Positions 16,498 through 23,864 of a stretch of DNA of 64,000 bases are shown one piece after another (the first letter of the stretch is position 1; the number at the start of each line of letters is the position of its first letter). A program made the translations under genes and the position numbers. This DNA comes from Candidatus Zixiibacteriota bacterium. Lineage in GTDB: Bacteria; Zixibacteria; MSB-5A5; GN15; FEB-12. The stretch lies in assembly GCA_035380245.1 (NCBI GenBank), contig DAOSXA010000001.1, positions 468,069 through 532,068 on the forward strand. The letters are read 5' to 3'. Below the pieces are notes generated by a model that was given only the letters and a program-made list of their open reading frames with translations, was not told the DNA's origin and ran no database searches.

Positions 16498-17923
16498 GTC
16501 GCTCCCCATCGATCAGCCGGTAAAAGAGCAGGCGTTCGCGACCGTGTAAGCGGATCGGTTGTAATGCGAATCGTCCGCACAAAGTACCGGTCAGTTCCAT
16601 GACGAAACTCTCGTCCATTCGGGAGAGATTGATAATCGTCCCGCCGGCGCTGTGCATGGCCGGTTCGGGCCGGTAATCCTTGGCGAGCGTTTCCGCCACG
16701 AACCGGGCTCCTTTCATCAATCGCGCCTGACTGAACTGCCGGATCAGCAACGACCGCTCCCGCTCCGGCTCGATGAATGTCAGACGGGCGCGGTCGTTTC
16801 TCAGCAAATGCAAACGATAAGAGCGGTCGGTAGTTGTCGGCGCAGGCACGCGAGCCAGATAATCAATCTGGTCGGTTCGATCTCCGAGCCGGATGCGCAC
16901 GCCCTCACGCGTCGCCAGGGCCGCGGCGGTTTGCGACAGATTATCGCGGTCACATTCCCGGTAACGTACGGCGTGAACGGTGCACCCGTCAGGCGGCGTC
17001 AACGACAGCAAAGCCTCCGTTTCATCGGATGGATACAGCTTCAATTCGACTCTGGTCACGGGACCGGAGCGGTCATCGAGAAATGCGGTCAGTTCCTTGA
17101 CGGAGCGACGTTCCTTGCCGCGATATCCAACCAACAGCGCCCTTACCGATTCTTCGCTGCTTTCATTCGCCGCCACGATTTTCAGTCGATCTCGATCAGC
17201 CGCCACTCGCACTTCGATCCCCTCGTAATGCGGCATGACCAGATAACGGTCGGCATCCGGCAAAAAACTCAAATCGGCCAGTTTCACCGGTGCTAGAACC
17301 GACTCCTGAGTGAGCGCCAATTCACGCGTGATGGATGTCCCCGGCGCTGCGCCGCGATAAACCAGCGAGGTTTCCAATACCCGTTCCAGCTTGCGATAGT
17401 TGTAATGACAGACAACGGCCTTGCCGTCGACCTCGTACCGCTCAAACGGTTCATGTTGGCAACGACGGATATCCTTACCGCAGATCGAGCACTCCGGCAA
17501 CAGGAAGGTAAATCCCACCGAGCACTCTTTATAGATGCCGCCGTCGACATTTTCAGCCAGCGAATGAGCTCCTTCGGCGCTCTTGAGCCAGTAGAAGTAG
17601 GCTTTAACCCAACTGAGACCATCGCGTTCAACCACTACGGCGTGGAACGTTCGACCGATGGGGAGTTTGTCTTTACGATGTCCCACCATGACCGGCGAGT
17701 CGATCAGCAATTCAGCCAGGCAGGGATGTTCCACCGCCGGGAAACAGCCGCCGAAGCTGTTGACCTGATCCGAAGTGACATACATAGCCCGGATGTAGAC
17801 CTCGGCCTCGGTGACCGGGTCGGGCGGATTGATGTTCTCGTTGATAAGGTGAACCAGGTCCGCTTCGGCGGTCTCAGCCGGCTCAGCCAGACGGGCCGTT
17901 ACTCTTCCTAAACTGGCGCTCAT
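16484..17923 (-). CDS. Prohead protease-like protein with zinc-knuckle and long C-terminal extension
   Basis: Residues about 40-200 look like a prohead protease of the S78 type: candidate catalytic His in PVMVGHRKDKLPIGR and Ser in GGIYKECSVGFTF. Right after it comes a likely zinc site, CSICGKDIRRCQHEPF, then TSLVYRGAAPGTSI. About 270 residues of unrecognised C-terminal sequence follow, making the protein 479 residues, about twice the usual protease length. GGAGG precedes the ATG. The catalytic assignment is by motif resemblance. Confidence 0.7.
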   Translation of the reverse strand: MSASLGRVTARLAEPAETAEADLVHLINENINPPDPVTEAEVYIRAMYVTSDQVNSFGGCFPAVEHPCLAELLIDSPVMVGHRKDKLPIGRTFHAVVVERDGLSWVKAYFYWLKSAEGAHSLAENVDGGIYKECSVGFTFLLPECSICGKDIRRCQHEPFERYEVDGKAVVCHYNYRKLERVLETSLVYRGAAPGTSITRELALTQESVLAPVKLADLSFLPDADRYLVMPHYEGIEVRVAADRDRLKIVAANESSEESVRALLVGYRGKERRSVKELTAFLDDRSGPVTRVELKLYPSDETEALLSLTPPDGCTVHAVRYRECDRDNLSQTAAALATREGVRIRLGDRTDQIDYLARVPAPTTTDRSYRLHLLRNDRARLTFIEPERERSLLIRQFSQARLMKGARFVAETLAKDYRPEPAMHSAGGTIINLSRMDESFVMELTGTLCGRFALQPIRLHGRERLLFYRLIDGERPTAD

Positions 17924-18011
17924 AAATCCTCCGTTCTCTTTACTTAAGCGCCGGAACTGTGAAGCTGTATGAATTCTGAGGAAAAAATGCGCAGAGAGTT
18001 GCTCTGACAGG

Positions 18012-18033
18012 TATGGGATTCACCCCATACCCA
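18012..18033. promoter_or_regulatory. Perfect 8-bp inverted repeat, candidate activator site
   Basis: GGTATGGG and CCCATACC are separated by six bases. It lies about 100 bases upstream of the sigma-54 -24/-12 element at 18105-18123, the distance expected for an enhancer-binding activator. There is no T run, so it is not a terminator. Function is inferred from position. Confidence 0.35.
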
Positions 18034-18104
18034 CCCTCCTCGACACAATGCTTACCGCATTATCTGACAACGTGTTAACTGTCTCGTCAAACCCCTGTAA
18101 CAAG

Positions 18105-18123
18105 CCCGGCACAGCAGTTGCTT
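18105..18123 (+). promoter_or_regulatory. Sigma-54 (-24/-12) promoter of PEP-CTERM gene
   Basis: CCCGGCACAGCAGTTGCTT matches the sigma-54 pattern GGCAC-N5-TTGC, with GG at 18108-18109 and GC at 18120-18121 exactly 10 bases apart. Transcription would start near 18133, ahead of the gene at 18167. PEP-CTERM genes are known to be RpoN-dependent in several bacteria through PrsK/PrsR. Confidence 0.75.
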
Positions 18124-18166
18124 GAAAGATGCTTAAGAAATATATCTCAACATGAGGATGACTGCG

Positions 18167-18508
18167 ATGACTGTATACACAAAGAAAGAAACCCACCCTC
18201 TGAAATGGCTGGTCGCCTTGATTATCTTCATCCTGGTGATGACGGTAACGTTCGACGACGTCTACGGAGTTGGTGTTCCCAGCAGTGCCGGGACAAACGT
18301 TTCTCTGACGCAGCAACATCATCCTCAAAGCCATGTCAAGGAATTGAACGGCCAGAAGAACGTGTTGGACAGCCGCGATCAAACGTATGATGTCACCAAC
18401 GGCGGCGATGGCGATGACGCAGTTGAGGTCGTTCCTGAACCTAGTACTATTCTGCTCCTGCTGGCCGGTCTTGGGGCGGCTCACGTGGCAATGAGAAAGC
18501 ACAAATAA
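18167..18508 (+). CDS. Short PEP-CTERM sorting-domain protein
   Basis: The 113-residue protein has a hydrophobic N-terminal segment (residues about 12-30), a short hydrophilic middle rich in Asp, Gly and Gln, and a C-terminal VPEPSTILLLLAGLGAAH helix followed by basic MRKHK. This is the full PEP-CTERM tripartite signal, recognised by exosortase. No exosortase gene is in the window. The start at 18167 follows GAGG by nine bases; an ATG at 18152 is also possible. The gene lies between terminase and protease genes, against their direction. Confidence 0.85.
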   Translation: MTVYTKKETHPLKWLVALIIFILVMTVTFDDVYGVGVPSSAGTNVSLTQQHHPQSHVKELNGQKNVLDSRDQTYDVTNGGDGDDAVEVVPEPSTILLLLAGLGAAHVAMRKHK

Positions 18509-18543
18509 TCCCCATACCTGTTCCCGACACTCTATCCATTCCC

Positions 18544-18577
18544 AACCCCTTGAGATCCTCCTCCTCGAGGGGTTTTC
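18544..18577 (+). terminator. Rho-independent terminator
   Basis: AACCCCTTGAG pairs with CTCGAGGGGTT (11 bp with one G-T pair), followed by TTTT. It ends the PEP-CTERM gene and overlaps the last codons of the convergent terminase gene. Confidence 0.82.
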
Positions 18578-19910
18578 ATTTGGTGCGGCTGATTCTCCCC
18601 AAACGCGGTTCGATAATCGCCTCCGATCTTTTTCTCAGGGGCCACAAAGCCAGCGCCAGCGCCATGAGAGCATCGCACTCGTTGTTGTCGTCCCAACGCG
18701 CCGCTCGCAGTTCATCCTCCAGCGACCAGACTCTCCCCGGACCGTCGGGCAGCTCCCAGCGCTCGTAAGCGAGATTGCCGCGAGCATGGAACAGCTCGAC
18801 ATTGGCCAGCAATTGAGCCTTGGTGGAAGCGTTGAAAATAACCGCTTCCGGCTTGAATTCGGCCAACTGCTCGACAACCACGTCACCGAGGCCGGTAGCA
18901 TCCACTATTAGTCTCCCGGGAAACTCCTCCTGGCGTCGCTTGATCCGGTCGATGACGATATTCCAGTCGAATCGCCGCATTCGTTCGAGTTTCACTATCC
19001 GAGCGGTTTCGCCGTGTACCGCTACAGTAACACCGACGGTAGCCGTGCGCTTGCGGGCCAGATCCCAGCCGGAGAGATACAGCGGCGGCGGTACGCTCGC
19101 CGAAGGCGACTCGATGAAACAATCCAAAGCCCGGTCGATATCGCCGCCGGGAATAATTTCGCCGCCCGTATCGACGAATTGCCCCATGATATTCTGCTGG
19201 AGTCTTCGGTCCGAGAAATACTTCACCCGGTCGTCCAGATAGTCGGCCGAGATATGACTGTTCTCACGACTGTCGCCGGATTGAAAATAACCGGGACGCT
19301 TATTATCGATCACCTCTCGCACCCGCCGGTAGAACCAATTTTTGCCGTTCGGGGTGCTGATCAGATCCAGGCGGCCCGCGCGGTCGGCCAGGCGCATGGC
19401 GATAACCTCTTCCACCACGTATTCCGGGTCGGTTTCGAACGCTACCTCGTCGAAAAGGAACAAATCGTAGTCTTGTCCAAGCAGGTATTGCCCACGGTTC
19501 TGAGTCGAGCGAGCCTCGATCAGACTGCCGTTGCCGAATTCCAGATGCGGATAGGGAGTCTGACCGTGCCCGGTTACCAACTCACTCAGCCAGTCCGTCT
19601 GGCGCACGAACCGGACTACCTGGTTGAAAATGATCGCCGCCTGATCCTGGGTGATGGAGGCCGTAACGATCCGGTAGCGGGCGTTGTTGTCGAAACGGAG
19701 TGGTCGCGGACGATAGATAGCATGATGAATCACCTTGAGAGCCGACACGAACGACTTGCCCCAGCGGTTGCCGGTTACGAGCAGATTCTCGCGCCGGTTG
19801 GATTCGGAAAGCCATCGCTCCTGTCCGGGATGAGGCGTTACTCCCAGCGCCTCACTTGCGAAATAAGCCGGATCGGTAAATCCCCGCACCCAGTCGAAAT
19901 GTTTCAGCAC
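18576..19910 (-). CDS. Phage terminase large subunit
   Basis: The DNA packaging motor has 444 residues. The ATPase part has Walker A GNRWGKS near residue 47, Walker B DLFLFDEVAFE, and the coupling motif DLISTPNG. The nuclease part has the three expected acidic sites: SGWDLARKRT, LIVDATGLGD and NNECDALMAL. All key residues are kept, so the protein should be active in both functions. It begins at GTG 4 bases after the portal stop, without its own strong ribosome site, which points to coupled translation. No small terminase subunit is recognised. Confidence 0.92.
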   Translation of the reverse strand: MLKHFDWVRGFTDPAYFASEALGVTPHPGQERWLSESNRRENLLVTGNRWGKSFVSALKVIHHAIYRPRPLRFDNNARYRIVTASITQDQAAIIFNQVVRFVRQTDWLSELVTGHGQTPYPHLEFGNGSLIEARSTQNRGQYLLGQDYDLFLFDEVAFETDPEYVVEEVIAMRLADRAGRLDLISTPNGKNWFYRRVREVIDNKRPGYFQSGDSRENSHISADYLDDRVKYFSDRRLQQNIMGQFVDTGGEIIPGGDIDRALDCFIESPSASVPPPLYLSGWDLARKRTATVGVTVAVHGETARIVKLERMRRFDWNIVIDRIKRRQEEFPGRLIVDATGLGDVVVEQLAEFKPEAVIFNASTKAQLLANVELFHARGNLAYERWELPDGPGRVWSLEDELRAARWDDNNECDALMALALALWPLRKRSEAIIEPRLGRISRTK

Positions 19911-19914
19911 GGGA

Positions 19915-21189
19915 TCAGATCAATCCTGTCGCCTTGCGTTGGGCTTCGGAGCGGTCGATCAGACCGGCCTCGTAGAGACGCAGGAGACCGTCGATCCGTT
20001 CCGTAGCCACTCTGGCCGAGTCGGCCGCCTGCCAGGCCATACCGTTGTCGAAACGATATCGGCAACGATACGAAGAACCATTCAGGGCCAGATGAATGTC
20101 ACCGAGCCAGCTCAGAAACGCCGCCGCCTGCGCCTGAACCGTGGTAACCTGCCGCATCACGAGGTCGAATTTGAAAGATGCCCAGGTAGTGGTATCGCCG
20201 TAAGAATAGCCCAGCAGGAACGGCGCCAGATTGGTCCCGGCGCAGATTTCCTCGATCATGGCGCGATGGTTCATGAACCAGTTGTTGCTGACGGCTCGGG
20301 TGTTTTCAGGTCCGATATACTCGATCTGTACGTTGTCCCAGGTAACCGGGTTGTCGTCCACCTCACAGGATTTTATCATCGACACGGTGCTGTCGAAATA
20401 ACCATTAATGCGTTCGACATAAGCACGGTCGGATTCACCGGACAACCGTTCCGGGGGAGTGATCTTGACATGCAGACGATGAAATCCGGAATTGTGGCTG
20501 GCCCGCCGCATGTCATCCACCAACTGCTGCTCGATATAGGTTACGAACGGAATCGAGGCCAGAATCGAACGCCCCAGCGGTGTGGTGAGACCGTCGCCGA
20601 GGATGATCTGGTAGTAGTCGGCGCGGTCGAGACTGACGGTCCGGTCGCCGTTCTCCAGTTTCAGTTTCGGTACGACGCCGTCGGTATCGCAGGCAAGATC
20701 GACCGGATCGACCGGGATGAAACAGTCCAGACCGGAACCATCCTGTCGGACAGTCGCGAATCCGCCGAACAGGCCGTCGCGAAAAAGACCTCGAAACAGC
20801 TCGATCAGGAACGGCCGCAGTTCCTGGCGCCGCCCGGCGGTGGTCAATCCGATTCGGGTAGTAAGCTCATTGAGGGCGGAGCGATCAGTAGTACTTTCGA
20901 CCGGCTGTCCCGAGGTGTCGATCAACTCGAAACGCCCCGGGGCTGCCGCCAATCGGCTCCAGGTCCAGACACAACTGTCAATCACCGGCACATGATCGGT
21001 AAGAAAACGATAAAGTCGGGTACGGTAGTTTCCCTGACGGATATCATCCCGGGAAATATCCAACATAGCCTGCAACTTGCGGTGCGTCATCAAACGCCGG
21101 TCGGACCTTCCTGAAGCCCGGTCGGCCGCTATGACCCGAGTGCTGATGGGCTGATCCGCCCGTTTTTTCATACGCGTAAACAGTTTCAT
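19915..21189 (-). CDS. Phage portal protein
   Basis: The start at 21189 has a strong AAGGAG site 5 bases upstream; the longer reading from 21234 is less likely. The 424-residue product looks like a portal protein: an N-terminal LYRFLTDHVPVIDSCVWTWS segment, the core YQIILGDGLTTPLGRSIL and helical clip/stem part NWFMNHRAMIEEICAGTNLA, then a GYSYGDTTTWASF segment. It is the first gene of the cluster and precedes the terminase, the reverse of the common order. It would form the DNA entry ring of the capsid. Confidence 0.83.
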   Translation of the reverse strand: MKLFTRMKKRADQPISTRVIAADRASGRSDRRLMTHRKLQAMLDISRDDIRQGNYRTRLYRFLTDHVPVIDSCVWTWSRLAAAPGRFELIDTSGQPVESTTDRSALNELTTRIGLTTAGRRQELRPFLIELFRGLFRDGLFGGFATVRQDGSGLDCFIPVDPVDLACDTDGVVPKLKLENGDRTVSLDRADYYQIILGDGLTTPLGRSILASIPFVTYIEQQLVDDMRRASHNSGFHRLHVKITPPERLSGESDRAYVERINGYFDSTVSMIKSCEVDDNPVTWDNVQIEYIGPENTRAVSNNWFMNHRAMIEEICAGTNLAPFLLGYSYGDTTTWASFKFDLVMRQVTTVQAQAAAFLSWLGDIHLALNGSSYRCRYRFDNGMAWQAADSARVATERIDGLLRLYEAGLIDRSEAQRKATGLI

Positions 21190-21305
21190 GGCAACTCCTT
21201 TTTCCCAGAAGTCACCACCTGGCCGGTTACACAAGAGTTATAATGATTTTGATCTTAATCACGAATGACTGGTATAAGCCTTACGAAGCTGATGTAAAAA
21301 CCGCT

Positions 21306-21324
21306 TGTGGCAGCTTATATGCGT
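21306..21324 (+). promoter_or_regulatory. Candidate sigma-54 promoter of TPR lipoprotein gene
   Basis: TGTGGCAGCTTATATGCGT has GG (21309-21310) and GC (21321-21322) exactly 10 bases apart and fits TGGCA/TGC, but lacks the ideal TTGC. It is the weakest of the three sigma-54-like sites in the window. Confidence 0.4.
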
Positions 21325-21382
21325 CTCTATATTATTCAGCCTAAATGATTTAACTATGACCATAACTACCGATAATATGACT

Positions 21383-22858
21383 ATGAAGAGCCTCGTAACA
21401 GGCATCTTGTTGATTGCAACGGCACTGCTGTTGATCTCGTGCAATGAGAGTCCGGCCGTTCGTCTGCGCTATGAAGCTGAGCGGTTGATCTATGACGCCG
21501 ACCGCGTCTACCGTAGCGGTAGTGTTGGTCCCCGTCACGACGATGAACAGATCGTCCGGGAAGCGGCAATCGGTTATCGCAAGGCGATGGATTTCTGCCT
21601 GGTCTCTTTGGATTCGCTCAACGACGGCAACGATGTCGAAGTACGTCAATTGCGCTATCTGGCCTTTCGGGCGACCAACCTGCTCTCTCAGCTTCATTAT
21701 TCCGCTCGACATTTCGATACTTCCGTTACTCTGCTGGAAACGTTGTTGAACAAGGTGCCGCTGCACGGCGCCGGCCGCATGACGAGCCTGCTCAACCTTG
21801 GCAAGTCACTACAATCGGCTGGTCAATGGGACAGCGCCCTGGCGGTGTACTCAACTACATTGAATGAATTTTATCCCCCTATAGATGACTCCGCGAAAGT
21901 CGTATCGACTCTGATTCAACTACCGTTCCACCTGTATCGACTCGCGGTGGTTCTGGGAGATTCAACCTTAGCGGCCAACCGACTGGACCTGGCAGAGACT
22001 TACTATCGGCATCTCCAGTCCGATTTTCCGGAATCAGAAACCTCCGCCAGCGCCGGAGCGATTCTTGCCCGGCTCTATCTGGGCATCGGCAAACCCCAGA
22101 TGGCGGTGGCGGAGCTTCGAAGTCTGCTCGATCCGTCCGATCCGGCTTATATCAAGATAAGACTTCGGATGGCGGATATCATGGTGGCCTCACTCCACCA
22201 ATACGATTCGGCGATTGCTATCTACGATGAAATTCGTCTCGAACTGGGTGAGGTTGATTCTCTTTACCAACCGGTTATGATGTTTAAATCGGCTCTGGCG
22301 CATCTGGAACGAGGGAATTACGATATCGCCCGTCAGATGCTGGTAGATTTGAAGCGTAACTACCAGCGATACTTCGACATGACTCCCCAGGCTCAACAGG
22401 CCATGGCACAGACTTTTGAGCGGCAGGGGAAATGGACTCGGGCTGAAACCGAATACAAATACCTGATAGAATCATACCGGGGATCCGAACCGGCTCTGGC
22501 TGCTTACCTGTATATAGCCGATAAATATCGTGAACTCGGTCAAGATGAACTGGCGGATAAATGGCTCGATGACGCCGTGGTTTATTATGACCGGCTCGCT
22601 GAAAAGAATGTCGGTACGGTGTTTGAGGTTCGCGGATTGAAGTACAAAGCCGAGGCTTTATTGCGGCGAGATGAGCCCCAGCAGGCGGCGAATATCCTGA
22701 TTTCGATCTTCGATAAATACCCGGAAACCTACCAGGGCCAGCAGGCCCTCCTACAGGCTGCCGATATTCAAAGACGCCTGATTGGCAATCCGGAGGCAGC
22801 CGAAGCCCTGATCCAGCGACTCAGGTCATCGGTGACCAGAGCCGATGTATGGGAATAA
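21383..22858 (+). CDS. Lipoprotein with tetratricopeptide repeats
   Basis: The 491-residue product begins with a lipoprotein signal (MKSLVTGILLIATALLLISC). A series of helical repeats follows with the TPR pattern (for example LLNLGKSLQSAGQWDSALAV, ALAHLERGNYDIARQMLVDL and FERQGKWTRAETEY), then AAYLYIADKYRELGQ and ADIQRRLIGNPEAAEALIQR. It is likely an outer-membrane-attached assembly scaffold, similar in build to BamD- or TPR-type lipoproteins. The start is unsure: in-frame ATGs at 21356, 21377 and 21383 have no clear ribosome site; 21383 gives the cleanest signal. Confidence 0.8.
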   Translation: MKSLVTGILLIATALLLISCNESPAVRLRYEAERLIYDADRVYRSGSVGPRHDDEQIVREAAIGYRKAMDFCLVSLDSLNDGNDVEVRQLRYLAFRATNLLSQLHYSARHFDTSVTLLETLLNKVPLHGAGRMTSLLNLGKSLQSAGQWDSALAVYSTTLNEFYPPIDDSAKVVSTLIQLPFHLYRLAVVLGDSTLAANRLDLAETYYRHLQSDFPESETSASAGAILARLYLGIGKPQMAVAELRSLLDPSDPAYIKIRLRMADIMVASLHQYDSAIAIYDEIRLELGEVDSLYQPVMMFKSALAHLERGNYDIARQMLVDLKRNYQRYFDMTPQAQQAMAQTFERQGKWTRAETEYKYLIESYRGSEPALAAYLYIADKYRELGQDELADKWLDDAVVYYDRLAEKNVGTVFEVRGLKYKAEALLRRDEPQQAANILISIFDKYPETYQGQQALLQAADIQRRLIGNPEAAEALIQRLRSSVTRADVWE

Positions 22859-22926
22859 CAGGATCCTTTTGATAACGAAAGTGTAACATCATTGGGAATA
22901 AGGATTATTGACCATCTGGAGGAACG

Positions 22927-23508
22927 ATGAAATCATCTGTTAAGAAACTGTTCATCCTGGCTACTTTGGCGTTGTTGCCGACTTTCGCCTGGGGACAGGT
23001 CGATCAATTCTCAGCTCTCGACACCGTATATGCCGAGGTGGGACAGATAAATGAAACGACCTGGACGATAACGGTGTCGGTATTCAACGATGAGTATGTA
23101 CAGGCCCTCTCTATCCCGCTCGAATTGCATGCGGGGCAAACCAAGATTGTAGCAGATTCGGCCGTCTACACCGGCGGCAGGGTTGAGGAATTTACCTTCA
23201 AGGGATTCCGCGCCGATACTACCATTCAGTGTGTAACCCTCGGTCTGGTAGCCAATATGGGACCGACCCAGAATTTCATGCCGCCAAGCAAGGGTGGCCC
23301 GGGTCGTGTAGCCACCGTGTTCGTTTCGTCGCTTGACGGCTCCCCGATCAAGGAACTTCTGATTGACACCACCACCACACATCCGAATAATTCTCTCATG
23401 ATGATCGCCTACGCCATTCAGTTCACCGACCCGCCGGATACCATCCCGCAGGCGGAAGCCGAAAAACTGACGATTGTCCCAGCGTTCGTCTTTAAAAAAG
23501 CCGAATAA
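22927..23508 (+). CDS. Exported beta-rich protein, cohesin-like build possible
   Basis: The product has 193 residues and a Sec signal peptide (MKSSVKKLFILATLALLPTFAWG). The rest is a single beta-sandwich-like module: strand pattern TWTITVSVFNDEYVQALSIP, then LELH, and a later GRVATVFVSSL strand. This order resembles cohesin-type domains, which bind dockerins; resemblance is by eye. GGAGG precedes the ATG. It lies just upstream of two dockerin-tagged peptidase genes. Unknown otherwise. Confidence 0.75.
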   Translation: MKSSVKKLFILATLALLPTFAWGQVDQFSALDTVYAEVGQINETTWTITVSVFNDEYVQALSIPLELHAGQTKIVADSAVYTGGRVEEFTFKGFRADTTIQCVTLGLVANMGPTQNFMPPSKGGPGRVATVFVSSLDGSPIKELLIDTTTTHPNNSLMMIAYAIQFTDPPDTIPQAEAEKLTIVPAFVFKKAE

Positions 23509-23534
23509 TTTGGTCTTCATTTCATAAGAAGCAC

Positions 23535-23563
23535 AGCCCGGCGTTCCCGCCGGGCTTTTTTTA
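23535..23563 (+). terminator. Rho-independent terminator
   Basis: AGCCCGGC pairs with GCCGGGCT around a 6-base loop and is followed by seven T. It separates the small exported protein gene from the M1 peptidase genes. Confidence 0.93.
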
Positions 23564-23593
23564 TTATCTCTTCACCTCCCGTTCGATAAAGCA

Positions 23594-23621
23594 TTGACCT
23601 GTCGCCGGTTGTGCGTATATT
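23594..23621 (+). promoter_or_regulatory. Sigma-70-like promoter of M1 peptidase pair
   Basis: TTGACC and TATATT are 16 bases apart. Transcription would start near 23629, giving a leader of about 235 bases before the first peptidase gene. The leader contains a hairpin at 23728-23760 (TCGGATAAAGCCG facing CGGCTTTCCGA). No known riboswitch pattern was recognised in it. Confidence 0.5.
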
Positions 23622-23864
23622 GTTAATTGATACCAGCGCTCATTCGATTTATGCGACAAGCTAAACCAGTGTTTCAATCGATATAAGTTCGTGGGATTGC
23701 TGTCGCCCATATTCACCGCCACTTAATCGGATAAAGCCGAGCCAGGAATACGGCTTTCCGATTCACTAAATGTATATGCGTATCCGGGATACTAAACAAA
23801 ACGTGTTGGCCAACGTTGTTAGGTTGGACTATCTCGATATTCACCGGAAAGAAAGGAACTGACT

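Noticed and set aside
23622..23864. Long leader before the M1 genes as a cyclic di-GMP riboswitch
   Set aside because: A hairpin is seen but the conserved core bases of that riboswitch class are missing.
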